A DNA stretch of 64,000 bases from Paulownia fortunei. Lineage: Eukaryota; Streptophyta; Magnoliopsida; Lamiales; Paulowniaceae. The notes below the pieces were generated by a model. It was not told the DNA's origin and searched no databases. It was given only the letters and a program-made list of their open reading frames with translations. Made by a program: the position numbers and the translations under genes. Of this stretch, positions 37,114-49,365 are shown piece by piece. The stretch is taken from positions 17,262,274 to 17,326,273 of the forward strand of contig CM033122.1 of assembly GCA_019321725.1 (NCBI GenBank). Direction: 5' to 3'. Positions within the stretch are counted from its first letter, which is position 1. Each line of letters opens with the position of its first letter.

Positions 37114-37480
37114 TAGATGCCTAATCTTCCACTTAGAGAAGCAACATAAGCTATTCGGTTTCAGTCTAGCTAAAGACTTTAAATAAAGTGCTTCTTGGGA
37201 GGCAACCCAAGCTTTCTTTTATTATTTTCATGTGTGTTGTTTTATTTCTTGTTATTATTGTGTTATTTCATATCATGATGATTGTTCCTTGATATTTTAC
37301 TTATTTTTGCACGCTAAAGACTGAAAATAAAAAAAATAAAAAAAAATAGGGTTTTAATTCTGAAAGAACAGCATCTATTTTTAGGAAAGTCCTCTTGTCT
37401 TACAATTTTCTCAATCATTAAGGACAATGCTTATATTATACATATATATTAAAATAAAAAATAAATAAGAAAATAAAAAG

Positions 37481-37638
37481 GACGGGTTCGGGGTAGGACG
37501 AGTTTGAAAATTAAAAACCAAGACTCGTCCCATACTCGTTTGCAACTTCTCAAATCCGCTCCAAGCGGGGTAGATTCAGATCTGATCTAAATCCACTGCC
37601 ATCCCTAGGTGTGGGGGGTGGGGGTGGGGGTGGGGGGG
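37481..37638. repeat. hAT-like remnant followed by a G4-capable G tract
   Basis: GACGGGTTCGGGGTAGGACG at 37481 and CACTGCCATCCCTAG ending at 37608 are the kind of inner and outer words found in plant hAT MITE ends; the left outer end is missing. Directly after it, 37613-37638 has four runs of five or more G separated by single T, able in principle to form a G-quadruplex on the plus strand. Confidence 0.45.
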
Positions 37639-37795
37639 TTTAGAATAGAGGGATCTTTTAGGGAAAAAGGATGAATAAATAAAAACATAAACAAATAAAT
37701 TGAGAAAAAAGGAAAAAGAAAAAAGAGAGAATAGAACTAGTATGAAAATATCCAAACTATTAAATTATTTAGATAAAATAAATTATGGAGCTTAT

Positions 37796-38218
37796 TGTTA
37801 AGAAAATGGCCAAATATTTTTGGTTAAAAATGAAGGGTGCCTAATATTATGCAATTGTTAATTAAGGTATGTAACCTAATTTTTTGCCTAAATTTCACCA
37901 ACCCATATTTTTTGAAGCCTATATAAACCCTCATAACTCTCATTTGTATAGCATCCCAAAATTAGAGAATTAAAGAGAGTTTGAAAGAAAAGCTTTAGAG
38001 AAAGCTTGTGAAAGAATTTTGTGAAGAAAAATTCTTATATGGGTTGTGAGTTGTAAGTGTTATAAACATTTATAAATTTTCTCCCTTTAGTAAAAAGATC
38101 CGCAGCAGGTCCAGATACGTAAGCATTATTGGCCGAACTCCGTTATCAAATTTGAATGTATTTTTTTTTTTCGTTCTTACTAATCTGATTTATCAAGAAT
38201 TTTCATAATTTCCCAACA
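37796..38218 (+). repeat. 5' LTR of copia copy 2
   Basis: TGTTAAGAAAATGG...TTTCCCAACA. It carries a TATA box (37920-37927) about 300 bp before its end. Confidence 0.95.
37920..37927 (+). promoter_or_regulatory. TATA box in copia copy 2 5' LTR
   Basis: TATATAAA followed by CCC, about 125 bp inside the LTR. It is repeated at the same place in the 3' LTR (42410-42417), as expected for the U3 promoter of a copia element. Confidence 0.7.
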
Positions 38219-38283
38219 ACTGGTATTAGAGCTCCAGGAATAGTCAGAAATGATTCGGAGGAAGTTAGATTTAAGTGGGAGTG

Positions 38284-41200
38284 ATGGCCACAGATGAAGG
38301 GAAGGTGAAACTCGAGAAATTCGATGGCGTAGATTTTGGGTTCTGGAAAATGCAGATAGAGGATTATCTGTATCAAAGAAACCTGTATCAACCTCTCTCA
38401 GGGAAGAAGCCAGATGCTATGAAGGAAGAAGACTGGAATCTTCTCGACAGACAAGTCCTTAGAGTTATTCGATTAACATTATCCTACAATGTTGCTTTCA
38501 ACATAGCAAAGGAAAAGACCACGACGGGTCTCATGGCGGCTCTCTCCAGTATGTATGAAAAGCCATCGGCCTCAAACAAAGTTTACTTGATAAGGCGTTT
38601 GTTCAATTTGCGAATGACGAAGGGCGCATCGATAGCTCAACATCTCAATGAACTAAACATAGTGACAACCCAATTAAGTTCAGTTAGAATTAAATTCGAT
38701 GAAGAAGTACGAGCAAGAATACTTTTGTCTTCTCTACCAGAAAGCTGGAATGCTATTGTCACGGCTGCGAGTAGCTCATTGGGAAGCAATAAGTTAAAAT
38801 TTGACAATGTTTGTGATCTGGTTCTTAGTGAAGAGATCCGACGGAGAGAGTTGGGTGAATCATCAACCTCTTCAATTTTACATATAGATTCAAGAGGAAA
38901 AAATTCAACCAGAGGAAATGGACGTGGCAGATCAAACTACTATGGTAGATCAAAGGATAAGAGATCCAAATCCAGAAATCCCAGTAATTCTCATAACTTG
39001 AAAACCATTGAGTGTTGGAACTACGGAAAGATCAGGCACTACAAAAATCAATGCAAGAATGCACCAAAGGACCAAGAGGCAAAGGCAGAGGCAAATGTTA
39101 CTTCCACCTCAGGAGGAGATGATGCATTGATATGCTTTTTAGAGAGTAAGGAAGAGTCTTTGGTATTAGACTCTAGAGCATCATTCCATGCTACTTCGCA
39201 GAAAGAATTTTTTGAGAGGTATGTCCCCGAAAACCTTGGAAAAGTATATCTTGGTGATGATCAACCATGTGCTATGGTTGACAAATGTGTAGTGAAGATT
39301 AAGTTGAATGAGTCTGTTTGGGAGTTGAAGGATGTCAGACATATCCCTGACCTGAGAAAGAACTTAATCTCAGTAGGGCACTTGGCTAGCGAAGGCTACA
39401 CTACGATATTCCATGGTGATGATTGGAAGATTTCAAAGGGCACAATGACGGTTGCTCAAGGCAAGAAGAGTGACACTCTTTACATGACAATAGGAGCATG
39501 CTGTTTGATTGCAGTTGCAATAGATAATGAAACTCCAAATCTGTGGTACCAGAGGCTAGGCCACATGAATAAAAAGGGGATGAAAATTATGCACTCGAAG
39601 GGGAAACTTTCAGGTCTACAGTCAGTTGAAATAAACATGTCCAAAGATTGTATACTTGGAAAGCAGAAGAGGGTCAGCTTTCAAACAAGTAGCAGAACCC
39701 CAAAGAAGGAAAGACTAGAGCTCGTTCACTCTAATGTTTGGTGACCAACAATCGTCTCATCCATTGGTGGAAAACACTACTTCGTGACTTTCATCGATGA
39801 TCACTCTCGGAAGGTATGGGTTTACTTTCTAAAGCATAAGTCTGAAGTGTTTGAGGCTTTCAAGAGATGGAAAGCTATGGTTGAAAATGAGACAGGTCTA
39901 AAAATTAAAAAGCTCAAAACCGACAATGGTGGTGAATATGAAGACACCAGATTCAAAAAGTTCTACTATGAGCACGAGATCAGAATGGAGAGAACCGTTC
40001 CAGGTACACCTCAACACAATGGTGTAGCTGAGCGTATGAACCGAACATTGACAGAAAGAGCCAAAAGCATTCATATACAATCAGGTCTATCGAAGTAGTT
40101 CTGGGCAAAAACAGTCAACACAGCAGCTTACTTGATCAATCGAGGCCCATCAGCTCCATTAGAGCACAAAATACTAGAGGAGGTATGGAGCAGAAAAGAG
40201 ATAAAACTATCACATCTAAAAGTTTTCGGTTGTGTAGCATATGTACATATTAGTGATCAAGGCAGGAATAAGCTTGATCCCAAATCTAAGAAATGTACCT
40301 TCATCAGCTATGGCGATGATGAGTTTGGCTACTGTATTTGGGATGACGAACACAAGAAGGTGATTCGTAGCAGAGATGTGATTTTAAACAAAAAGGTGAT
40401 GTACAAGGACATGCATAAAACAAACTCCAACGACTCAGTGCAGAGTGAGTTAATATTTGCATATGTAAATGTTGATGGTGTCCTAGATAGTCCCATGATG
40501 GAGCCAATTGTAACTAGTACTCAACTAGAAAAAATCATTGGATAGAACAGTGTGCAGTAGTCCAACACACCGCAATCTCCTGCTCTAACTCATGTATTGA
40601 GAAGGTCTTCTCGACCTCATATGCCTAACAGAAGATACATGAACTATCTCTTGTTGACTGATGGAGGGGAGCCTGAATGTTATGATGAAGCTTGTCAGAC
40701 TGAAGATGCCAGCAAGTGGGAGCTTGCCATGAAAGAAGAGATGAAATCTGTGATTTCCAACCAGACATGGGAACTAGTTGAACTACCCATGGAAAAGAAG
40801 GCACTTCATAATAAATGGGTGTATCGGTTGAAAGAGGAGCATGATGGTTCCAAGAGATACAAAGCTCGATTAGTTGTCAAAGGATTCCAACAGAAGAAAG
40901 GAGTTGACTACACTGACATTTTTGCTCCATTATGAAGCTCAATACCATCATAATAGTATTGAGTATTATTATAAGTGAAGATCTTCATCTTGAACAGTTG
41001 GACGTGATGACTGCATTTCTTCACGGAAACTTGGATGAGGAGATATATATGCACCAGCCAGAAGGTTTCTCAGAAACAAGAAAGGAGAACATGGTGTGCA
41101 AACTTAAGAAGAGCTTGTATGGCTTGAAACAAGCCCCAAGGCAGTGGTACAGGAAATTTGATGGTTTCATGCATATGGAAGGTTTCCAGGTGCGACACCG

Positions 41201-42216
41201 ACCACTATTGCTACTTCAAGAGATACAGATCCAGTTATATCATTTTACTACTTTATGTCGATGATATGTTAATAGCAGGATCAAATATGGATGATATCAA
41301 AAAGTTGAAGCAACAATTGTCAAAGGAGTTTGACATGAAGGACTTGGGTACAAGAAAGAAGATTATTGGAATGCAAATCACAAGAGATAGGCAGGGAGGG
41401 TTCTTGCAACTATCTCAGGCAGAGTACATCAACCGTGTTTTACAAAGATTCAACATGGGCGATGCCAAGCCAGTCAACACACCCTTGGCTAGTCACTTTC
41501 GCCTATATAAGGAATAGTTCCGTCAGACAGAGGAAGAGAGGGAATTCATGGCTAAGGTTCCTTATGTCTCAGCCATTTGAAGTTTGATGTACGCAATGGT
41601 CTGCACGAGATCAGACATTGGCCATGCAGTGAGAGTTGTTAGTAGGTTTATGTCAAATCTCGGGAAAGCTTATTGGGAAACAGTCAAGTGGATTTTGAAG
41701 TATTTACGAGGCACTGTAGAAAAATATTTGTACTTTGGAAAAAGAGAGTTAAAAGTATAAGGCTACATAGATGCAGACTTTGGAGGTGAAATCGATCACC
41801 GAAGAAGTACCACCGGTTATATATTCACTGTTGGAATTACAACTGTTAGTTGGATGTCGCATTTATAAAAGATTGTCACTCTATCCACTACAGAAGTTGA
41901 GTATGTAGCAGTGACTGAAGTCAGTAAAGAGATGATATGGCTTCAAAGTTTGTTAACTGAGTTGGGATTCAAGCAAGAGAAGAATGTTTTGCACAGTGAT
42001 AGTCAGAGTGCGATACACTTGGGGAAAAATTCAGCATTTTATTCCAGAACCAAACATATTGGACTTCGTTATCATTTTATCAGATCTTTATTGAAAGATG
42101 AGGTGCTAATATTAGAGAAGATCCAAGGAAGTAAGAATCCAGCAGATATGTTGACAAAGACGGTGGCTATCCACAAACTGAAGTTGTGTTCAACTTCAGT
42201 TGGCCTGCAAGAGTAA
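38284..42216 (+). pseudogene. gag-pol: Copia gag-pol of copy 2, interrupted
   Basis: ATG at 38284 (MATDEGKVKLEKFDG) opens a frame that stays open to a TGA at 39742-39744. It covers gag, a zinc knuckle whose second Cys is Tyr (CWNYGKIRHYKNQC), protease with LDSRASFHATS in place of LDSGAS, and the GAG-pre-integrase (YQRLGHMNKKGM). Integrase resumes (FIDDHSRKVWVYFLKHKSEV, TDNGGEYED, GTPQHNGVAERMNRTL), with a TAG at 40096-40098 and two more near 40543 and 40558. RT follows with a shift near 40930 and another near 41190; its YVDD box is intact at 41254-41265. RNase H at 41911-42216 ends in NPADMLTKTVAIHKLKLC. It is not autonomous as it stands, but far better kept than copy 1. Confidence 0.94.
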
Positions 42217-42285
42217 CAAGACTGAAAAGATATGCTGCATAGATCGAGATGTGAAGACAGATTGAAATCAGTCTTCAAGTGAGAT

Positions 42286-42706
42286 TGTCAAGAAAATGGT
42301 CAAATATTTTTGGTCAAAAATGAAGGGTGCCTAATATTAGGTAATTGTCAATTAAGGTATGTAACCTAATTTCTTGCCTAAATTCCACCAACTCATGTTT
42401 TTTGAAGCCTATATAAACCCCCCTAACTTTCATTTGTATAGCATTCCAAAATTAGAGAATTAGAGAGAGTTTGAGAGAAAAGCTTTAGAGAATGCTTGTG
42501 AAAGAATTTTGTGAAGAATTTTTTTTGTATGGGTTGTGAGTTGTAAGTGTTGTAAACACTTGTAAATTTTCTCCCTTTAGTAAAATGATTTGCAGAAGGT
42601 TCGGAAACGTAAGCATTATTGGCCGAATTCCGTTATCAAATTTGTGTGTGTGTGTTTTTCATTCTCACTAATATGATTTATCGTGAATTTTCATAATTTC
42701 CCAACA
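42286..42706 (+). repeat. 3' LTR of copia copy 2
   Basis: TGTCAAGAAAATGG...TTTCCCAACA, directly after the polypurine tract and followed by the CTTAT duplication. Confidence 0.95.
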
Positions 42707-42711
42707 CTTAT

Positions 42712-45700
42712 AAAACTTAACAACAATAATTTTATAATTAATATGTTTAAAATTATAGAAATTTATTAAGATTTTTTAAAAAAGTTAAGAACTCCTTTTT
42801 TTTTTTTTTTTTTCTAAATGAGTATAATAGATCATAATATCTTATTTTGAGAGCTTATAAGTTATTTTTTAAAATTTTTTACAAATACTTTAAGTCATGT
42901 TATAAGATATTTTAAAAATTTATAAGCTTACCCCAACATCCTTTTATTAGCCAAATTTTTAATGGAAATTTACAGTTACAAATTTCATTGATGACTAGAA
43001 AGATGAAAGGGTAAAAATGAAGACAAAACGTGTTTTGATCTACTAAACAAATAGAATATTTCTTTTTCAATCTTAATATATGGGGATCAATAAATTTGGT
43101 ACAAATTTTATAATAAAAAAAATCAATTTTCGTTCTATATATTAATCTTTCCCTATACGTTTACTCATGCTTTTATAAAATTGACAGAAATAACCACATT
43201 TTGGGCACATTGAAGATGTACATAAATCCACTTCGTCCAAATCCACCCGCGATTTGATAATTGTAAATACAGTTGTTCTCATAGCTCTATCTCAACCTAT
43301 GCAATAATTTTTTAATTGAAGACGATCATTTCTATAGTTTGATTGATAAAAATGTTCAACAAATATTATTTAGCACACTAATTCTAGTGTGTATGTGAGT
43401 GTATATATATACATACATGTGCGTGATTGTGTGTATTACAGGTACAAGTTAGGCCTAAGGTGTGTTTTTATTTTTTTAATTTTAAATTAAATTATCATGT
43501 CCAAAATTGTCATTTTGTGAAATAAAATTGAAGGTACAATTTGAAACAATTTTGCGATTATAGTGTAATGCACTATAGTTGAAAGATTAATTATCTATGA
43601 TTGTCTCAACACTCAGAATCTTTGTATATATTCACAAATGATTGGAAAGCAACTTAAAGTTCAAACCTTTTACACATCAACCAAAATTTATGACAAATTT
43701 GGATTACATTTCAGCTAAGAAGTACAACAATTGTACCCAAAAAACTCTGCATGACAATTGAAGAATGCAGTGTAAGCAAAGATACAGAAGAAAGAACCCC
43801 CCCCCCCCCCCACCCCACCCCCACCCCAATTTTTGTTTGTATAGATGCAAACCTCATAAATATTCATCTTCTTTCAAATTAATCCTCTCTGCTTTTGGTT
43901 TCCAAGATTACAAAAGAACTTAAACATTCCAATTTTGGGAATGCACAAGCTATTATTATTAATCCAATTAACACATACATGTGGATGCAGTTGATTGGTG
44001 CGGTTTAACTTGAATTTTCAAATCGCAATTTATGGATTAATCGACAAGAAAGATTCTGTGCGGTGTAATTTAGACAATTGGGTTGGTTTTTTCAAATTAA
44101 TCTTATATGATGATACTACCAATTATTAGTATACCCCACGTTTGTCCCAATATGTTTATCCTATACTATAAATGTAAGAATTTATCATAGTATGTAACTA
44201 TTCTATCTTTCAATCAAAAATTTAAAAAATGAATTAAATCATTGTTGCCATTATGCAATCAATCACGTTACCTAAGGAAAGAATGTTTGTATGCGATGGA
44301 TCCAACACATATAAATCAAACTGAAATCACGTCATACATTAAGCTAGGCAATTGAATTTTTCTTGATCTCTTCTCATTCCACAATAATTTTCATAAATAA
44401 ATAATGGATAATTGTGGAAAAAAATAATATAAAGTTGATTTTTGTTATTTTTTTTTTAAAAATCAAACATGATATATATATATATATATATATATTATGG
44501 AACAAAAAGAGTAGAAAATTTATGACCATAAAGTGGCTAAAGATAGTAATGGAATCTTTATTTCCACTAAAATGTTCAAAATAGCTGTGCTTGGGGGCTC
44601 CGGCCTAATAGGTCGTTTTAGAGTGGTGGGATTTTTTTAAATACAGGAGCATGAAAGATGAGTGGATAGTTTCATTATCCACTTTTATGTAATTTTATTA
44701 ATTAATTAATTAATTAATTAAGTATGTCGCACTCAATTTATTTAATTTTTTTGAAAAGGATAGTCTTTTTACCTGAAAAATAGTCCTTTCCCTTTAATGA
44801 AACGACCTTTTTACCAGAGCTACGAAAAATAAACATGAAGACCATTTAGCTAACTACAATCAAAGACAACTTTTTGAAGCCATGCATTCAACTAGGGGTG
44901 TTGGGGGTGTGAGGTAGACGAAATTTCCTATTTTTTTGGCCTAACCTTATGTCTGCAGATTTTGGCTTGCCTAAGTCCGAACCGATCATCAGCCAAGGGG
45001 GTGGGGGCAATTTGCAAGTTTACTCTACAATAGTGTGAGCTTTTACTCTTCAAACTTAATTGTTAATTTATTTTAGGTTGTATTTGGATTGAAGTATTTT
45101 GGATTTGAAGAAATAATTTGTGAGAAGAATTTTAAATATAAGATGGATTTGAAATCTAGTACAATGACTTAAAAAATAACTCAAAATAGTAGTTAAAGTA
45201 TTTAAAATTCATTATATCATGTAATTATCCAAAAAAATTCAATAAATTTATTATCATAAATTTGAAATCTCTAATTTCAAATCTATCCATTTAAATGTTG
45301 CCTTAGATTATAATTTGATTTGAATGATACAACTACTTTACTTTTCAGGTCTACTATGTATATAATTAAGTAAATTTTCATAAGTTTATGTTCAAATTTT
45401 GTTACATAACGTTGAGATTGTGTGGACTTATCTTTTTTATTTCAAAATGATAAATAAAATTTTTAGGACACGTTTGTTTTTTGTTTTAAAAGAATCTTTT
45501 CAATTTTTTCCTATTCAAAATACTGTAATCATGTTTTTTTTTTTACTCAATTTCATTAAAAATATTCTATTTTACTTTTTTTATTTTTTCATAATTTATA
45601 TTTTTAATTTTTAATTCTATATTTTCAATTTTCATCATTATATTATATTATTAGAACCCATCATTATCATCTATATTTATATAATATATCATTGTTTTTA

Positions 45701-47357
45701 AATAATATTATTGTAATGAAACTTACTGCCTACAAATCATTCTAAAATACATTATCATATTTAAATTAAATATTTACAGTGGTCCCCACAGCTACAAATT
45801 TTATTTAATAAATTTACTATATTTTTAAACAATATTATTTTTGTAGGATCCACTATTTACAATCATCCTATAAATTATTATATTCAAATTAAATATTTAA
45901 AATAAAGCCTATCACTATCCACTACATCTAATTAATATATTATTATTTCAAATATCATGATTTTAGTATGACTCACTACAAACATATGATCCTAATAAAT
46001 TATCATATTTAAATTAAACATTCAAAATGGACCTCATTTAAAACACAAAAAATACATTAAATCAAATATATTATCGTTTTCCAAACCTATATAATTTTAA
46101 TCTCAAATCATTTATTCAAATATATTTTTATTTTTACGCAAAAAATCAATATAAAACTTAAGACTAACTAAAAATGCTGGAAATTGAAAATGGCTCAAAA
46201 AAAGAAAACCAAACGTCCCCTTAGTCCTTTTAAGAAATATGAATGGGTATGAACTTCAATATTGATTAGATTATTAACCATTAGAAATCTTAATGTTATT
46301 CTTGTACTGACTGATTATCGTGCATGTGCTTTTGGGGGACTACTAATTCAATCACTTGTGATTGCCGCCATTCCTAGAAAACAAAAATATAGATATTTGA
46401 TTAAAATTAGATTTATTTATGTTCATCCTAATAGATATTTTATAAATATTTGAGATTAAATATGATAAATATGAATACATACTAATTTAACTGTTTTGCT
46501 TTCAAGATGATGGTTTTTCTTCATATGCATAATATTAGGGGCATTGAAACCTATAAATTTTGAAATACAAATTAGTATAGAATTAACAACTTATATATTG
46601 TTAGACAAAGGCCATGCAACACTTGAAATGAACATATGAAGGTATACTAAATAAAATAATAATCTTTCTTTTCTTTTTCAGAAGAATGATATCGGTTTTT
46701 CAACTAGTACAAATTTATTAGTAATAATATCAATTTTAGTATATCAAAAGATATATAAAAGCAACCGAGCACACCCTCGTTGTGTGTGCAAAAAGAATTA
46801 TAATTAAAAATTAAAGTTTTTTATTTAAAAAAATAATCTATGTAATTCAGCGACAATAAATAATACAAGTTTTGAATAATTTAATCAGTCTCCCCGTATA
46901 GACAACAATTAGACAGCCTTCTTTTCCTCTTACTCCGTGCATTAATTTTAGTTAAACAAAACCCACATAATTGCAAAATAAAATAAATAGTAAGGTAGAC
47001 TTAAAAAACTAAGCAATACCAATATTTCTAGCTTTAAAGCCTGAGAATGAGAAGATCTTGAATGAACATGTGAATATAGTAATTGAAGGAAAAAAATGGT
47101 ATGTGTTTAAAAGTGGAAGAATTATGTGATTTGGGAGGCACAAACTGTGGGAAAGATTTCCTTGAACGGTGCAGTAGTGTTGAAGTTCCTTTTTGAATGG
47201 AGGAAATTATCGTTCAGTAATTTTGTATATTGATCCACTAATGCAAAGCCTGATTCACGCGTAGTCTACCCCTTTGGTTTTTGACTTGCCTAGCCTAAAA
47301 TCTTAAACTCTTCATATGGTTTGAATATTTTTGGATGACCAATATAACATACATGTC
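42712..47357. other. AT-rich intergenic with simple repeats, no gene recognised
   Basis: No exon or transposon protein was recognised. Visible simple sequence: a C-rich tract at 43797-43827, (TA)n at about 44472-44496 and (TTAA)n at about 44696-44721. AGGTCGTTT near 44611 and AAACGACCT near 44798 form a short inverted pair about 180 bp apart, a possible but unproven MITE. Confidence 0.5.
43797..43827. repeat. C-rich tract (G4/i-motif capable)
   Basis: Fourteen C in a row, then A-separated runs of 4, 5 and 4 C. The minus strand thus has four or more G-runs and could fold as a G-quadruplex. Confidence 0.85.
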
Positions 47358-47862
47358 ATTTTTTTTTAGTATTCTAAATTGGTCTATTTAGAGATTTGAT
47401 TTTTTTAATTTTAAAAATTTAAATTTTGTCTTTAAAGTAAAAAAAATAAAAAGCAGATAATTAGGATAGTGATCGCCTACAACAGATAAAAGTGACTTGA
47501 TTAAGTTGACTAGAATGGGAAATGGGGAAAAATTAATTTGGTAGGAAAAATTGTTGAGTTATCCGCCTAAGTGGACAGGTTTGGAGGATAAAAAAGAAAA
47601 AACAAAACCAACTTGGCATTTTGGGCAAAATAGATTTATTATTCTTTCATTGGTAAAATTTAAAAAAAAATATTAATTTAATTAGAATGTAAATATTTGA
47701 TTGATAATCATTGCAATAAAAATATAGATTTATATTATATTTCATATAATTTATAACAAAAACCCAGTAAATATTTAAATGTTAACATATTTTAATAATT
47801 GAAGACTATAATTTATTAATTAAATTCTAATTTCAATAAAGAAAAATAATTCAAATTGGCAA

Positions 47863-48025
47863 GATAAAACTAGAGTAAATTTAATGGTTTTGATTACTTA
47901 TCATGAATTTAAATATATTAATAAATATTAATAAATTTCATATATTACTGATTGGCAAGAAAAAAACTAGTGTAAATTTAATATTTTTAATTACTTATCA
48001 TAATTGAAATAAATTATTAAATGTT
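47863..48025. repeat. Imperfect tandem duplication
   Basis: Two successive copies of a unit of about 95 bp share TTGGCAAGA(T)AAA(A)ACTAG.GTAAATTTAAT and TT(T)GATTACTTATCAT, diverged at several positions. Confidence 0.65.
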
Positions 48026-48354
48026 AGTTTTATATTTAAAAATAGAAATAGTTAAAATTCAACTTTAAAAAGTAAAATAGAAAGTAGTTGATTCTATAGT
48101 AACACAATATTTAATTCAAATAGTTTTTCTCTTATTTAGAATATTTGAAAAAATGGCCATAATTTTTTTCTTCCATTTATTTTCTCTTCTATTTTTCTTT
48201 TGTTTTTTTCCATTTTCAAATATTATATTTTTATATTTATTATATATTTACATCTGTGTATATATGTATACTCGTATATATATATACACACACACACACA
48301 CAAATATACATCTATCCATTTATATACTGCGCTATAGGATGATGGGTTGGTGGA

Positions 48355-48412
48355 AGGAGAAGAAGATGAAGAAGAAGAAGAAGAAGAAGAAGAAGAGGAG
48401 GAGGAAGAGGAA
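48355..48412. repeat. (GAA/GAG)n microsatellite
   Basis: GGAGAAGAAGATGAAGAAG... continues as GAAGAAGAGGAGGAGGAAG. It creates long poly-Glu and, on the minus strand, poly-Ser open frames that are not genes. Confidence 0.95.
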
Positions 48413-48861
48413 GGAGCCGATGGCGATGGTTGTAGGCAGTGGTGGCCGGAAGTGGGTGGGTATGTAATGGGTAAAGAAAGAAGAACAAGAAGGAAAAAAA
48501 AGAAAAAAATGAGAATAATAGTAAATTGTAAAAAAAAGAAAAAATTGGAGAAGAAAAAACAATTAACACTTCGATATATCATATATGCCATAAATGACAA
48601 GTTAGATTTTCCCCCCTTCCAGGCTCCACCAAGACAGGCAACTTAAAGCAATTTTCCATTCAAAATCATTTTTTTCCCAAATTTCCATTCTAGCAATTTA
48701 GGCAGTCACTTTTACCTACTGTAGGTGGTCAGTGTCCTAAATATCTAAAATTTTCCCACTTAAAGGACAAAATTGAAATTTTTAAAATGAAAAAGACCAA
48801 ATGTCTAAGGTCAACTTGGAAGACAAAAAAAAATATTTTTTCCTGATAAACATATACCAAA

Positions 48862-49340
48862 TGTTAGAAACTAGCCCCGTTCTAACAAGAGAATAAAATT
48901 TTGAAGAAAATAAATGCAAGAGACACTAAATTTATATAGGTTTGTCAAAATATGTGACTACGTCCTAATTTCAGTGCAGATTTTATTATGATGAAAGGAG
49001 ATTCAAAGTCACAAGAGAATTTTCACGCACTCTAGTGCCTAATATAAAATTTCACTAGTAAATATTTAATACATTTATAATAATATCAATCTTTAATGAA
49101 TCCAACCCATTTTCCTATTTATATATGGGCTTTACCAAGAAAACAACCCAAAAAATGCATTTATCACACACGTCGCAGTACTTAGGTGCTACCCTTACTG
49201 TCTACAAGTTGAGCTGCAGCGCCTTAGGGCCCATGGGAGCACCTAAGCACTCACTGTCATACCGACCTTATTCCCCATATCCTTTTTTTTTGCCTGCTTT
49301 CTTATTTCTTCTTGATTTGATTTGGGCTCCATTTTTAACA
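48862..49340 (-). repeat. 3' LTR of copia element 3
   Basis: TG..CA ends on both strands, with a polypurine tract abutting. It carries TATATAAA on the minus strand near 49115. The partner LTR is outside the window, so the identification rests on the tract and the copia pol that resumes at 61430. Confidence 0.75.
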
Positions 49341-49365
49341 ATCTCCCATTTGGTGATAAATTAAT
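48862..49365 (-). mobile_element. Copia element 3, 3' LTR side (part 1 of 2)
   Basis: The LTR 48862-49340 (TGTTAGAAACTAG...TTTTTAACA on plus) is followed by the polypurine tract (AAATGGGAGAT on minus, 49341-49351) and 14 bp of internal sequence. The element is then interrupted by the Athila-type element at 49366. It continues at 61392. The 5' LTR is beyond the window. Confidence 0.85.

Larger units (their letters stand above)
30490..37460 (+). mobile_element. Degraded Athila-type Ty3/gypsy element A, 3' end lost
   Basis: The order is 5' LTR (30490-31742), primer site (31749-31766), gag, protease, RT, RNase H, integrase, then GCTTCTTGGGAGGCAACCCAAG at about 37190, a signature downstream of integrase in many plant Athila-like elements. 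CATTAAGGACAATGC follows at about 37420. No 3' LTR is present: the element stops before a hAT-like remnant and copia copy 2. It is riddled with stops, so it is older than the element at 49366-61391. Confidence 0.85.
37796..42706 (+). mobile_element. Complete Ty1/copia retrotransposon, copy 2
   Basis: The LTRs are 37796-38218 and 42286-42706, with TG..CA ends and target duplication CTTAT (37791-37795 and 42707-42711). The primer site TGGTATTAGAGC at 38221-38232 (initiator tRNA-Met type, one change) lies 2 bp after the 5' LTR. The purine-rich CAAGTGAGAT abuts the 3' LTR. It is the same family as 6842-11775 but inserted in the opposite orientation. A hand count over the first 210 bp of the LTR pair gave about 18 differences, nearly all transitions. 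Confidence 0.96.
47358..48835. mobile_element. MULE-like element with long terminal inverted repeats
   Basis: The left arm (about 47358-47600) and right arm (about 48615-48835) are inverted copies. TCTTTAAAGTAAA, AATTTTAAAAATTTAAATTTTG, AGTGACTTGATTAAGTTGACTAGAATGGGAAATG and TTGGTCTATTTAGAGATTTG on the left match, reverse-complemented, CACTTAAAGGACAAAATTGAAATTTTTAAAATG, CCATTCTAGCAATTTAGGCAGTCACTTTTACC and CAAATGTCTAAGGTCAA on the right. Arms of over 200 bp without transposase suggest a non-autonomous Mutator-like element. The interior holds a tandem repeat (47863-48025), an (AC)n/(TA)n stretch (48260-48304) and a purine-rich segment. A 9-bp TSD was not identified, so exact ends are open. Confidence 0.6.

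Noticed and set aside
44610..44810. Inverted AGGTCGTTT/AAACGACCT pair as a MITE
   Set aside because: Only 9 bp of inverted match and no target duplication seen; chance cannot be excluded.
48223..48646. Overlapping long frames on both strands (poly-Glu on plus, poly-Ser/Leu/Phe on minus)
   Set aside because: They are six-frame products of the (GAA/GAG)n microsatellite and AT-rich flanks inside the MULE-like element; no domain or splice context.
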